DNA of 45,647 bases from Streptomyces roseus (GTDB lineage Bacteria > Actinomycetota > Actinomycetes > Streptomycetales > Streptomycetaceae). The translations under genes and the position numbers were made by a program. The stretch spans positions 1 through 45,647 of the forward strand of contig NZ_LFML01000052.1 in assembly GCF_001044425.1 (NCBI RefSeq). The letters are read 5' to 3'. Shown one piece after another: positions 35,697 to 45,029 of this stretch; positions within the stretch are counted from its first letter, which is position 1; the number at the start of each line of letters is the position of its first letter. Below the pieces are notes generated by a model, which was not told the DNA's origin, made no database searches, and saw only the letters and a program-made list of their open reading frames with translations.

Positions 35697-36749
35697 GTGG
35701 CCTCCAACTCGCCTGCCCACGACGGCATAGAGCTCCAGGAAGCGCCCACAGCCGGCGCCTGGGGTGAGTGGAACCCCACCGAGGACTCGGCCCGCCCGCC
35801 GCGCGGCAAGCACCGTGTCGCCAAGCAGCGCGGGGGACTTGCCCGCAGCTCCACCGTGCTCGGCGTCGGAGTCATCGCGGCCGTCGGCGCCGGCGGCATC
35901 GCCACCGCGCAGGACCGGCCCCAAGTCGCCATCTCCATGCCCTCGTTGCCCGACTTCGGGATGGGCGGCGGCGGAGCCGACGGGCAACGGCCCGCCCAGG
36001 CCGAAGGCACCACGGCGGACACTGCTGCCACCGCCGGGCGGACCGGGATCATGGCGCAGCAGGCGAGCGCGCACGCCGACGCGGGCGCCACCCTGGTGGG
36101 CCGCATCCTCCAGCAGGCCGAGTCCCAGGAGAGCGCCGCCGAGGCCCGGACCCGGGCGCAGGCCGAACGGGAGGCGCAGGAGGCGGCCGCCGCCGAGGCC
36201 AAGGCCAAGCGCGAGGCCGCCGAGAAGGAGGCGGAGGGCGTCCGCCTCGCCGCCGAGCAGGCCGCGAAGGAAGCCAAGGAGGCGAAGGAGGCGCAGGAGG
36301 CCAAGGAGGCCGCCGACGCCAAGGCCGGGCAGGAGCGCCTCACCAAGACCTCCGGCAGCTACTCCCTCCCCACCTCCGCCTACACCCTCACCTCGCACTA
36401 CGGCGACTCCGGTTCCATGTGGTCCTCCGGCCACCACACCGGCCTCGACTTCGCCGCCCCGACCGGCACCCCCGCCAAGGCCGTGGCCGCCGGGAAGATC
36501 ACCTCGGCCGGCTGGTCGGGCGCGTACGGATACCGGATCGTGCTGGAGCTGGAGGACGGTACGGAGATCTGGTACTGCCACCTGTCCTCGATGTCCGTGA
36601 CCTCCGGCTCGGTCGGCGCCGGCGACACCATCGGCCGCGTCGGCGCCACCGGCAACGTCACCGGACCCCATCTCCACCTGGAAGTGCGCAGGGGCGGTTC
36701 GACGATGGACCCCCTGGCCTGGCTGGAGTCCAAGGGCCTGAACGTCTAG
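35697..36749 (+). CDS. M23-family peptidoglycan endopeptidase
   Basis: 350 aa from the GTG at 35697 with GAGGAG upstream. One transmembrane or signal-anchor helix (about 50-70, SSTVLGVGVIAAVGAGGIATA) follows a basic N-tail. A long Ala/Glu/Lys coiled coil (about 135-215, EAKEAKEAQEAKEAADAK) precedes the C-terminal LytM domain. Zinc ligands are in HHTGLDFAAP (about 245-250) and GPHLHLEV (about 322-327). It should cut cell-wall cross-links outside the membrane, with roles in growth or sporulation. The end overlaps the convergent PrsW-like frame by 92 bp. Confidence 0.93.
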   Translation: MASNSPAHDGIELQEAPTAGAWGEWNPTEDSARPPRGKHRVAKQRGGLARSSTVLGVGVIAAVGAGGIATAQDRPQVAISMPSLPDFGMGGGGADGQRPAQAEGTTADTAATAGRTGIMAQQASAHADAGATLVGRILQQAESQESAAEARTRAQAEREAQEAAAAEAKAKREAAEKEAEGVRLAAEQAAKEAKEAKEAQEAKEAADAKAGQERLTKTSGSYSLPTSAYTLTSHYGDSGSMWSSGHHTGLDFAAPTGTPAKAVAAGKITSAGWSGAYGYRIVLELEDGTEIWYCHLSSMSVTSGSVGAGDTIGRVGATGNVTGPHLHLEVRRGGSTMDPLAWLESKGLNV

Positions 36750-37980
36750 CGCGCGGTACGAGCGGTACGAAGACCCGCTCCAGGGGTTCCAGGGGCGCGA
36801 GGGGGACCGGCCGGGGCGGAAGGAGCTCCTCCAGGACCGCCGCCCGGGCCAGCGCGGGCCCCGCCGTCGCCTTCCGCAGCCACAGCCGGCGCAGCAACTC
36901 CCGCTCCCGGCGGGCGAAATCCGGCACTCCGGCCGGGCCGCCGTGCCGGGCCCGGTGCCGCAGCAGGGCCAGCGCCGCGGCGTCCGCCTCGTACCGGGCG
37001 ACGGCCCGCCCCGCTGCCCGGCCGCCGGTGGACCGGGCCAGCGCGCGGGCCAGGGACCGGGCCGGCATCGACACCAGCGCCGGCACCTCCGCCGGGCGCA
37101 GCCAGCCCGCGGCCGCGTAGACCGCCAGCTCCCCGGCGACGGCCCGCAGCCGGCGCCGCCTCATGCGCACGGCCAGCCACAGCAGCAGGGCGAAGACCGG
37201 GACCATCACGCAGCCGTACACGACGTAGAACCCGTACTCCCCGAAACGCGACGAGCTGTTCCACAGCGCGTGCAGTCCCATCGCGGCCAGCAGCCCGAGC
37301 AGCGGCAGCCCGATCCGGCGCACCCGGCCCGCCCCGAGGGCGGCGGCGCCGAACCCGAGCCCGGTGAGCACCGTGAACAGCGGGTGCGCGAACGGCGAGA
37401 CCACGATCCGCACGAAGAAGGTCGCGGCCGTGACCGAGTCCAGCGGGGCCGCGCCGCTCTCGACGTCCTCGCCGAAGGCGTTGCCGAGGTAGAGGACGTT
37501 CTCGGTGCAGGCGAAGCCGGTGGCGGTGAACCCGGCCACCACGAACCCGTCGGCGGGGCCGGTGAACTGGCGTCTGCGGAAGGCGAACACCAGCAGGAGG
37601 GCGGCCGCCTTGGCGCTCTCCTCGACCACCGGGGCGATCGCCACCGAACCGAGCCGGTCGGCGGCCGAGGCGTCGGCGGTGGCCGCCGTTATCCACTCGG
37701 TGGCGAAGTTGTTGGCCAGTATCGCGATCAGGGCCGCGGTACAGGCGCCCCAGCCGAAGCAGAACAGCAACTGCGCCCAGGGGCGGGGCGCGGCCCGGCC
37801 GAGCCACCGGAAGGCCGCCATGAGCGGCGGCACCGGCAGCACGGCCAGTCCGAGGCCGACGAAGAACCCCGCGGTCCCGGTCTGCTCCCGCACGAGTTCG
37901 AGGATCGCCAGCCCCGACAGCGACAGTACGGCGGACACGCACGCACGGACGCCGCGGACAGCAGGGAGCGCTCGGAACAC
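36658..37980 (-). CDS. PrsW-family intramembrane metalloprotease
   Basis: 440 aa, GTG start. About eight hydrophobic helices occupy residues 12-290. The PrsW catalytic residues are all present: E120-E121 with K124 (VVEESAKAAALL), E160-N161 (FACTENVLYLG), H199 (PFAHPLFTV) and H237 (GLHALWNSS). PrsW cleaves anti-sigma factors in the membrane to start envelope-stress signalling. A cytosolic Arg/Ala-rich C-terminal extension of about 150 residues follows, its last 30 codons overlapping the M23 gene on the other strand. It is probably co-transcribed with trmB and lhgO upstream (52-bp gap). Confidence 0.9.
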   Translation of the reverse strand: MFRALPAVRGVRACVSAVLSLSGLAILELVREQTGTAGFFVGLGLAVLPVPPLMAAFRWLGRAAPRPWAQLLFCFGWGACTAALIAILANNFATEWITAATADASAADRLGSVAIAPVVEESAKAAALLLVFAFRRRQFTGPADGFVVAGFTATGFACTENVLYLGNAFGEDVESGAAPLDSVTAATFFVRIVVSPFAHPLFTVLTGLGFGAAALGAGRVRRIGLPLLGLLAAMGLHALWNSSSRFGEYGFYVVYGCVMVPVFALLLWLAVRMRRRRLRAVAGELAVYAAAGWLRPAEVPALVSMPARSLARALARSTGGRAAGRAVARYEADAAALALLRHRARHGGPAGVPDFARRERELLRRLWLRKATAGPALARAAVLEELLPPRPVPLAPLEPLERVFVPLVPRARRSGPWTPARPGGPSSNRPCALPGGDGVR

Positions 37981-38032
37981 GCGATGACTGTAGCGAGCCG
38001 CACTGACACGAGGAGTGACGTACGCCGTTTCT

Positions 38033-38857
38033 CTACTCGTTCGGGGAGGCGTGCCCCCGGCGCGCGAAGAGGAGGTCGTGCACGACGTGTCCCTTGTCGA
38101 GGCCCTGTCCCTCGAAGCGGGTGAGCGGCCGGAACTCGGGCCGTGGCGCGTACCCGCCGTCCGCCTGGGTGTTCTCGAACAGCGGGTGCGCCGTGAGCAC
38201 TTCGAGCATCTGCTCGGCGTACGGCTCCCAGTCGGTCGCGCAGTGCAGTACGGCCCCGGGGGCGAGGCGGGTCGCGGCGAGGTCGAGGAACTCGGGCTGG
38301 ATCAGCCGCCGCTTGTGGTGGCGGGCCTTGGGCCAGGGGTCCGGGAAGTACACGCGCAGGCCGGCGAGGGAGTCGGGCGGAAGCATCTCGCGGAGCAGGA
38401 TGATGGCGTCGCCGTTGGCGACGCGGACGTTGGTCATCCCGCCGCGCTCGGCCAGCGCGAGCAGGTTCCCCTGCCCGGGGGTGTGCACGTCGGCGGCGAG
38501 GATGCCGGTCGAGGGGTCGGCGGCGGCCATCTGCGCGGTGGCCTCCCCCATCCCGAAACCGATCTCCAGGACGACGGGCAGCCCGCCGAACATCTCGTCG
38601 AGGTCGATGACGGAACGCCCGTCGATGTCGAGCCCCCAGGTGCCCCAGAGCCGCTTCAGGGCTTCGCCCTGCCCGGTGGTGACCCGGCTGCGGCGCGGCT
38701 GGAAGCTGCGGATCCGCCGCTCGTGGTGCGATCCGGCCGGGTCGGGTGCGGGCCCGTCGGGAAACCGCGGCTCGGTCCGCCACTTCGGGGGCACGTAGGA
38801 GTTCGCCTCCGGCACGGGCTGCGGGGCGCTGGGCTGGGGGGTGAGGGACTCAGACAC
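38033..38857 (-). CDS. trmB: tRNA (guanine46-N7)-methyltransferase
   Basis: 274 aa, GTG start. Class I SAM-dependent enzyme making m7G46 in the variable loop of tRNAs. The N-terminal 50 residues are Pro-rich and variable. The SAM site is VLEIGFGMGEATAQMA. The catalytic/tRNA part is VYFPDPWPKARHHKRRLIQ, and the C-terminal TRFEGQGLDKGHVVHDL closes the fold. Length is normal for actinobacteria. It is the middle gene of a leftward lhgO-trmB-prsW run, 56 bp below lhgO. Confidence 0.95.
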   Translation of the reverse strand: MSESLTPQPSAPQPVPEANSYVPPKWRTEPRFPDGPAPDPAGSHHERRIRSFQPRRSRVTTGQGEALKRLWGTWGLDIDGRSVIDLDEMFGGLPVVLEIGFGMGEATAQMAAADPSTGILAADVHTPGQGNLLALAERGGMTNVRVANGDAIILLREMLPPDSLAGLRVYFPDPWPKARHHKRRLIQPEFLDLAATRLAPGAVLHCATDWEPYAEQMLEVLTAHPLFENTQADGGYAPRPEFRPLTRFEGQGLDKGHVVHDLLFARRGHASPNE

Positions 38858-38913
38858 AATGCCCCGATTCTACGACCCCGCCCCGGCCACCCGCCCGGGC
38901 ACCGACCCGGCGG

Positions 38914-40188
38914 CTATGCCGTGCGCAGCGTCGTCAGGGCCCGCCGGGCGATTTCCCGCCCGATCGGCAGCGAGGCGGTGGCGGCCGGGGAGGGCGCGTT
39001 CAGGACGTGCACCGTCCGCGGCCCCTCCTTGATCAGGAAGTCGTCCACCAGCGTCCCGTCGCGCAGCACGGCCTGCGCCCGCACCCCGGACCCCGCCGGA
39101 GCCAGATCCGCCGCCGAGACGGCCGGCAGCAGCCTGCGCACCGCCTCCGTGAACGCCTGCTTGGACAGCGAGCGGTGGATCTCGCCCGCCCCGTACCGCC
39201 AGTGCCGCCGGGCCATCCGCCAGGATCCCGGCCAGGCCAGTTCGTCCGCGACGTCCCGCGGCCGGACCACGCCCCATCCGTACCCCTCGCGCGCCAGCGC
39301 CGGCACCGCGTTCGGCCCGACGTGGACCCCGCCCCCGATGCCCCGCGTCAGGTGCACGCCGAGGAAGGGGAACGCCGGATCCGGCACCGGGTAGACCAGC
39401 CCGCGGACCAGACCGGGCCGCGCCAGGTCGTAGTACTCGCCGCGGAACGGCACGATCCGCATGCCCGGGTCGTCCCCGGCCAGCCGCGCGATCCGGTCGC
39501 ACTGCAGGCCCGCGCAGTTCACCAGCACGCGGGAGCGCACCACGAGCCCCGCCGTCGTCCGCACCGCGATCCCGCTCGGCCGCCGCGAGATCAGGTCCAC
39601 CGCCCCGCCGTAGACGATCTCGGCACCGGAGGACTCGGCGAGGCGGCGCGCCACCTGCCCGTAGTCCACGATCCCGGTGGTGCCGACGTGGATCGCCGCC
39701 AGGCCCTGGACCTCCGGCTCGTACTCCGAGATCTGCGCCGGGCCCAGCTCGCGCACCGGGATGCCGTTCTCCCGGCCCCGCTGCACCAGCGCGTGCAGCC
39801 GCGGCAGCTCCTCCCGCCCGGTGGCCACGATCAGCTTGCCGGTGACCTCGTGGGCGATGTCGTGCTCGGCGCAGAACTTGACCATCTCGGCGGCGCCGCG
39901 CACCGCGAAGCGCGCCTTGAGCGATCCCGGCCGGTAGTAGATCCCGCTGTGGATCACCCCGCTGTTGCGACCCGTCTGGTGCCGGGCGGGGCCGGACTCC
40001 TTCTCCAGCACCACCACCCGCGTCCCCGGAGCGAGCTGTGCCAGGGCGTGCGCCGTCGACAGACCGACGATGCCGCCGCCGATCACCAGCACATCGCAGT
40101 CGACCCTGCCCGCGCCGCCCACGCTGCCCGCGCTGCCCGCGCCCATGCCGCCGCCCAAGCCGCCACCTCCCACCCCTGCATACTGCAC
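38914..40188 (-). CDS. lhgO: L-2-hydroxyglutarate oxidase
   Basis: 424 aa from the GTG at 40188. An FAD-dependent DAO-type enzyme oxidising L-2-hydroxyglutarate to 2-oxoglutarate, passing electrons to the membrane quinone pool. The Rossmann motif VDCDVLVIGGGIVGLSTAHA is followed by HQTGRNSGVIHSGIYY, the family hallmark. FRGEYYDLARPGLVRGLVYP and GVHLTRGIGGGVHVGPNA lie in the middle, and PSPAATASLPIGREIA at the C-terminus. The first 28 residues are Gly-rich and not conserved; true initiation may be a later GTG or ATG (for example the M at residue 15), and no start has a strong ribosome site. It heads the leftward run with trmB and prsW. Confidence 0.92.
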   Translation of the reverse strand: MQYAGVGGGGLGGGMGAGSAGSVGGAGRVDCDVLVIGGGIVGLSTAHALAQLAPGTRVVVLEKESGPARHQTGRNSGVIHSGIYYRPGSLKARFAVRGAAEMVKFCAEHDIAHEVTGKLIVATGREELPRLHALVQRGRENGIPVRELGPAQISEYEPEVQGLAAIHVGTTGIVDYGQVARRLAESSGAEIVYGGAVDLISRRPSGIAVRTTAGLVVRSRVLVNCAGLQCDRIARLAGDDPGMRIVPFRGEYYDLARPGLVRGLVYPVPDPAFPFLGVHLTRGIGGGVHVGPNAVPALAREGYGWGVVRPRDVADELAWPGSWRMARRHWRYGAGEIHRSLSKQAFTEAVRRLLPAVSAADLAPAGSGVRAQAVLRDGTLVDDFLIKEGPRTVHVLNAPSPAATASLPIGREIARRALTTLRTA

Positions 40189-40291
40189 CCCGCCACTGAC
40201 AATGCGGCCACGCGGGTCCGTACCCGCGGCACCCGGCGGCTACCCGCCCGTGCCGCCGGGCCGACTCCACGCCCGTGCGGCCCGGGCGGCC

Positions 40292-41950
40292 CTACCCCTG
40301 CGCCACCAGCAGCGGCCGTGCCCGCTCCCGCAGCTCCGCCACCCGCGGCTCGTCCCCGTACGGTTCGAGCCGGTGCAGCAGGTCCCGTACGTACTCGGTC
40401 GTGCGCGCCGAGGAGATCCTGCCCGCGACCTCCACGGCCCGGGTGCCCGCCGCGCACGCCGCGTCGAGATTGCCCGACTCCAGCTCCGCCACCGCGCTCA
40501 CCACCAGCCGCAGCCCGTGCGAGCGCACGTACTCCTCCGTCGGGCGCGACAGCGCCTGCTCCGTGAAGCGCCGGACCTGCCGCGGCAGCTTGAGGTCCCG
40601 GTAGCACTCGGCCGCGTCCGCCGCGAAGCGGTCGTACGAGTAGAAACCGAGCCAGGTCGGATCCGGGTCGCCCTCGCGCGCCCGCTCCAGCCAGCCCTCC
40701 GCCGCCCGCAGCGCCGCCCCGGCCGCCGCGGAATCGCCCGCCTTCGCGTGCGCCCGCGCCTCGACGAGCCGGAAGAAGCTCATGGTGCGCGCCGTGGCCA
40801 GGCCGCGGTTGCGCTCCACGGCCGCCTGTGCGAGGTCCACGCCCTCGTCCGGGAAGTCCCGGTAGGTGGCCTGGAGCGACATGGAGGCCAGCACGTACCC
40901 GCCCAGCGGTACGTCCGCGGCCGCGCGGGCCAGCCGCAGCGCCTGGATGTAGTAGCGCTGGGCCGCCTCCTGCTGGCCGGTGTCGAAGGCCATCCACCCG
41001 GCCAGCCGCGTCAGTTCGGCGGTCGCGCCGAACAGCGCGCGGCCCACGTCGTCGCTGTACGAGCCGAGCAGCAGCGGCGCCGCGTCGACGCGCAGGCACT
41101 CCGGAACCATCGAGGAACGCCAGTCCCCACCGCCGTACTTGGAGTCCCAGCGGCGGGCGTCCTCGGCCGCCTCGCGCAGCTTGGTGACGTCGCTGTGGCC
41201 CACGCGCTGCGGCACCGGGTCGTACGGTCCCAGGGCCGCGGCCGCCGTCGCGGGCAGCTGCCCGGGCGGGGCGTGCGGCGTTTCACCCGAAGACTGCGCG
41301 GGCAGACCCGATGACGGAGCAGACGGCGCGGGCGCGGAGGCGGACGCGGCGGAGGACGAGGACGGAGAGGGCATCGGCGAGGGTGCGGCCGCGCCCGCCG
41401 CCGGCCGGCGCGGCGCCACGGTCTCGCGGGGCGGGGCAGCGGCCGCCCGGGACGGAGCGGCGGGCTCGCGCGCCACCGAACCGTCCGCCGGAGATATCAG
41501 CCAGCGCGAGGCGGGCGTCGCGTACGCGGACACCGCGAAGGAGCCGGCCAGCGACTGCCAGATCCCGCCACCGCCCCCCGCGCCGCCCCTGCGTCCCGCG
41601 AGGTCCAGCCGGTACAGATCGGTGGCCGAGCGCACCGCCTCGCCCACGTCGCGCGGGAAGGCCAGGCCCACCTCGGGCGCGGGGTCCGCGTCCGCCAGCC
41701 CGATCTCGTGGAGCGGCACCGGACGCCCCAGCTTCGCGCCGATCGCGGCGGCGATCAGATGCGGGGCCGCGCCCTGCGGGACCATCCCCTTCGAAACCCA
41801 CCGGGCCACCGACGTCTTGTCGTACCGGAGCGTCAGGCCGCGTTGTGCGCCGAGGTCGTTGACCCGACGGGCCAGCCCGGCGTTGCTGATGCCCGCCAGG
41901 GCGAGGACGGCGCCGAGCTTCTCATTGGGCTCGCGGAGCTCCCTGGACAT
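40292..41950 (-). CDS. NsdA-like developmental regulator (HTH plus TPR)
   Basis: 552 aa from the ATG at 41950, with GAGGGG 6 nt upstream. The N-terminus ([19 protein letters not shown] through [18 protein letters not shown], about 8-60) is helix-turn-helix-like. [22 protein letters not shown] follows at about 130-150. A disordered Ala/Pro/Ser segment (about 165-245) then leads into a helical TPR-like C-terminus (about 290-550). This matches Streptomyces NsdA and its paralogue annotated as 'sporulation-associated'; NsdA represses antibiotic production and differentiation. I cannot decide which paralogue it is. It is divergent from an asparagine-synthase-like gene. Confidence 0.85.
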   Translation of the reverse strand: MSRELREPNEKLGAVLALAGISNAGLARRVNDLGAQRGLTLRYDKTSVARWVSKGMVPQGAAPHLIAAAIGAKLGRPVPLHEIGLADADPAPEVGLAFPRDVGEAVRSATDLYRLDLAGRRGGAGGGGGIWQSLAGSFAVSAYATPASRWLISPADGSVAREPAAPSRAAAAPPRETVAPRRPAAGAAAPSPMPSPSSSSAASASAPAPSAPSSGLPAQSSGETPHAPPGQLPATAAAALGPYDPVPQRVGHSDVTKLREAAEDARRWDSKYGGGDWRSSMVPECLRVDAAPLLLGSYSDDVGRALFGATAELTRLAGWMAFDTGQQEAAQRYYIQALRLARAAADVPLGGYVLASMSLQATYRDFPDEGVDLAQAAVERNRGLATARTMSFFRLVEARAHAKAGDSAAAGAALRAAEGWLERAREGDPDPTWLGFYSYDRFAADAAECYRDLKLPRQVRRFTEQALSRPTEEYVRSHGLRLVVSAVAELESGNLDAACAAGTRAVEVAGRISSARTTEYVRDLLHRLEPYGDEPRVAELRERARPLLVAQG

Positions 41951-42612
41951 GCGCCACCCCTCGTCACACGCGGAACGCACACAACGCATACGCCGCCGGG
42001 GCATAGTTGCCCGGCATTTCGTAAACCCAGCGTAGTTCCCCGCCTCCCAAGCGTTAAGGCCCCGACTTCCCTATGGCGGGATTGTTGTCCGCCCGCACAG
42101 TCGGGGCGGGGACCGCGCCGCGGGCGCACGCCCCCCGCCGTGCTCCGTGCGTGTGGCCGTGCGCCCGCCCGTGCGCTCTGGCCGGTCGGCGGGCCCGGCG
42201 ATTCGATGTGCCCTGCGTGGGTCGGCCCGCTGCGTGGATCCGGCGGGCCGGGGGATGCCGCCGCCTCAATCCCCGCGGGTGGCGGAACGGTCCGGGGGGC
42301 GGATCCCGCCCCCCGGACCGCGCCCGCGGGCCGGTGCGGCCGGACGCCCGAAGGCGTGCGGTGGCGCCGGATACGGCCGCGGTGCGGCCGAAGAATGGCC
42401 GAAACCGACCTATGGGGCGGTGGGAACGGAACGCCAAATACCGCGTGACCGCGGCGTGTTCGTTTGCACGTGCGCCCTCCCAGGTCCCTCTCGCACGCCT
42501 GTCTCGTGGCAGCATGGACCCCGAGCCACCCGGGGTCCCGTCGGCCGCGCCCTCAGCGCTGACCACGACGTTCCCGCCCCGGTCAATTGCCCACAGGCTG
42601 GGGGAGGCGGCG
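41951..42612. other. Long divergent intergenic region with strong hairpin
   Basis: About 660 bp with no supported gene. It holds the promoters of both flanking genes. The part next to the regulator (41980-42060) is AT-richer. The centre is Cys/Gly/Arg-type GC filler without codon bias. The main structure is the inverted repeat at 42288-42320. Confidence 0.5.
42288..42320. promoter_or_regulatory. 15-bp inverted repeat in the divergent region
   Basis: CGGTCCGGGGGGCGG-ATC-CCGCCCCCCGGACCG, perfect, 3-nt loop. It looks like a terminator but stands between divergent promoters, so it may act as an attenuator for the rightward gene or as a binding site. Confidence 0.6.
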
Positions 42613-44799
42613 GTGCGCTGGTTGGTCGGCTGGAGCAGTATCGCCGCGAGCTTCGGCACGGCCGGCCGCGTGTCCGGTCAGGGTGGATCCGGCCCGTACG
42701 ACCATCCGGGCGGCGGCCCGGTGACCGGCGGCCTCGCCGACGCCGACACCGCCCGCCCCGACGACCCCGCCGCCGAGCGCACCGTCGTCCCCGTCGGCGC
42801 CCAGCTGCTCTGGGGAGACCCCGACCCCCTGTGGGCCGTCGGCGACTGGCGCCCCGACGAGATCCGCACCCTCGCCGCCGATCCCGCCGACCCCTTCACC
42901 CGGCTCGCCGTCCTCGGCTGCTGCGCGGCCACCGACGCCGAACTGCGCAGCGCGCTCCTCGCCGCCCGCGGCGGAGCCCTGCGCCACCTCACCCAGTGGT
43001 CCGGCAGCTACACCGCCGTCGTCCAGACCGGCCGCCGCATCACCGTCGTCGGTGATCTCGCGGGCGCCCGGCCCGTGTTCCACACCCCCTGGGCTGGCGG
43101 GACCGCGTACGCCACCGCCGCGCTGCCGCTCGCCGACCTCATCGAGGCGCAGCTCGACATCGGCCACCTCGCGGCCCTGCTGGCCTGCCCCGACAGCCCG
43201 GAGGCACTGGGCGACGGCACACCGTACGTCGGCGTGCGGCGCATCCCGCCCGGGCACGCGCTGATCCTGCGCGAGGGATCGCGCGAGATCACCGGCTACG
43301 AGCCGGTGGCCTCCCTCGCGGTGGCCGCGCCCACGGCCGATCCCGAGCGCGCGGTGGAGGGCGTACGCGAAGCATTGGTGGATGCCGTGCGCGCCCGGCT
43401 CACGGCTCCGCGGCATGCCCCCGACACGCCGCCCCACGACCCCGGCCCGGTGCCCGGAATGGGCCCCGCCGACCGGCGCGCGGCCCGGGGCGCACCCGCC
43501 CCCGCGCCCGGCGTGGGCGCCGACCTCTCCGGGGGCAGCGCCTCCGCCACCCTCGCGCTGCTCGCCGCAGGCCTGCCCGGGGCGCCCGGCACGGTGCTGA
43601 AGCAGTCCGGCGAACGGCTCCTCGCCGTCACCTTCAACGACCTCGCCACCCCCCAGGGCCGCGAGGCCGAACTGGAGCGCGCCCGGGCCATCGCCGCCAA
43701 CCCCCGGCTCCACCACGTGGTCGTGGCCGCCGCCGAGGAGGCCCTCCCGTACGCCGACCTCGACGGCCCCCTCACCGACGAGCCCGGCCCCTCCCTGGTC
43801 TCCGCCGCCCGCGAGCGGCGCCGGCTGGCAGCCGGTTCGGCCGACCACTTCGTCGGGCACGGCGCCCGCCAGGTCCTCGACGCGCACCCGGCCCGTCTCG
43901 CCGACCTCCTGATGGACCGCCGCAGACGCCACCTGCTGCGTCCGGTCGCCGCCCTGGCCCGCTCGGCGCCGGGCGACTCCGCCCTGTCCCTGCTGGTCCC
44001 GTTCTCCGTCTACTCGGCGGCCCGCCGCCTCGCCCGTACGCCGTACCGCGCGGGCATGGAAGCGGCGGCGGCCCGGCTGCGCGAAGGGACCGTCGCCGCA
44101 GGCGCGTCGAATCCGGTGGACGCCTCGCTGGCGGCCCTGACCTGGTCCCGGCCCGGCCCGGCGGCGGGCTGGCTGACGGGGGAGGCCCTGGCGGAAGTAT
44201 CGATCCGTCTGACCACCGCGGCGGCCCGCCCGCCCCTGTCCCTGCGCCCCGGCGAGGCCCGGGCCCGCGCCGCGCTGACCCGGCACGCGGCGGACCACCG
44301 GGTCTTCGAACAGGCGGTGGAGGTCCGCAGCCAGCGCCTGCACGCCCCGTTCCTGGACAACCAGGTCGTACGGGCGGCCCGCGCCCTCCCCGAATCGCTG
44401 CGGGTCCAGCCGGGCGCGAGGGCGGCGATCCTGCGCACGGTTCTGTCCTCGACGGGCGTACGCGAACTCCCCCCGGGCTGGGGCGCCCCGACCCACACCC
44501 CGAACGAGACGGCCATCCGCCTGGGCCTGCGCGCGGCGCTCACCTCCCTCCTGGCGCTCTTCGCGTCCCCCCTCCTGGCGGACGCGGGCCTGATCGAGGC
44601 CCGGGTGGTGCAGCAGGCCCTCCTCGACGCGGCGGACGGCCACCCGGTACCGCTGGACGGCCTGGCCGAACTCGTCTCGATGGAACTCTGGCTGGGCCGC
44701 CTCCTGTCCCGCCGGGGCACGTGCTGGACGGGCACGTCCACCCCCCGCCGCAGAGCGGTCCCCGAAGGGGTCCCGACTCCCCGGGCGGCCCTCTCCTGA
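42613..44799 (+). CDS. Asparagine-synthase-like protein with altered PP-loop
   Basis: 728 aa from the GTG at 42613 (VRWLVGWSSIAAS), with GGGGGAGG upstream; an ATG at 42513 is possible but lacks a ribosome site. The first half resembles the Ntn-glutaminase fold of AsnB (RRITVVGDLAGARPVFHT, ALPLADLIE) but has no N-terminal catalytic Cys. The second half resembles the synthetase/lasso-cyclase domain, ending with RLHAPFLDNQVVRAARALPE. The ATP PP-loop SGGxDS reads S306-G-G-S-A310-S, so the conserved Asp is Ala. Asparagine synthesis is therefore unlikely. It may be a regulatory or scaffold derivative, or an unusual amide-forming enzyme. No precursor-peptide gene was seen nearby. Confidence 0.85.
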   Translation: MRWLVGWSSIAASFGTAGRVSGQGGSGPYDHPGGGPVTGGLADADTARPDDPAAERTVVPVGAQLLWGDPDPLWAVGDWRPDEIRTLAADPADPFTRLAVLGCCAATDAELRSALLAARGGALRHLTQWSGSYTAVVQTGRRITVVGDLAGARPVFHTPWAGGTAYATAALPLADLIEAQLDIGHLAALLACPDSPEALGDGTPYVGVRRIPPGHALILREGSREITGYEPVASLAVAAPTADPERAVEGVREALVDAVRARLTAPRHAPDTPPHDPGPVPGMGPADRRAARGAPAPAPGVGADLSGGSASATLALLAAGLPGAPGTVLKQSGERLLAVTFNDLATPQGREAELERARAIAANPRLHHVVVAAAEEALPYADLDGPLTDEPGPSLVSAARERRRLAAGSADHFVGHGARQVLDAHPARLADLLMDRRRRHLLRPVAALARSAPGDSALSLLVPFSVYSAARRLARTPYRAGMEAAAARLREGTVAAGASNPVDASLAALTWSRPGPAAGWLTGEALAEVSIRLTTAAARPPLSLRPGEARARAALTRHAADHRVFEQAVEVRSQRLHAPFLDNQVVRAARALPESLRVQPGARAAILRTVLSSTGVRELPPGWGAPTHTPNETAIRLGLRAALTSLLALFASPLLADAGLIEARVVQQALLDAADGHPVPLDGLAELVSMELWLGRLLSRRGTCWTGTSTPRRRAVPEGVPTPRAALS

Positions 44800-45029
44800 C
44801 GGCCCGGCCCCGGCCGACCGCGTGGGGCTGACCGCCGACACCCGATGCCCCGCCCTGGCGGGGGCGGGCGGCCGGTTCCCGCCACCTGGCATATCCGCAT
44901 CGGCCGCTTCGGCCGCCTCCGCTCCCGCCGCTTCCGCTCCCGCCGCCGCACATCGCGCGCCGGCCCCCGCGGCCCGGCCCCCGCGAAAACCCCCCGGCGC
45001 CCCCGGCGGCGGCAAGGCAGAATTGCCCG

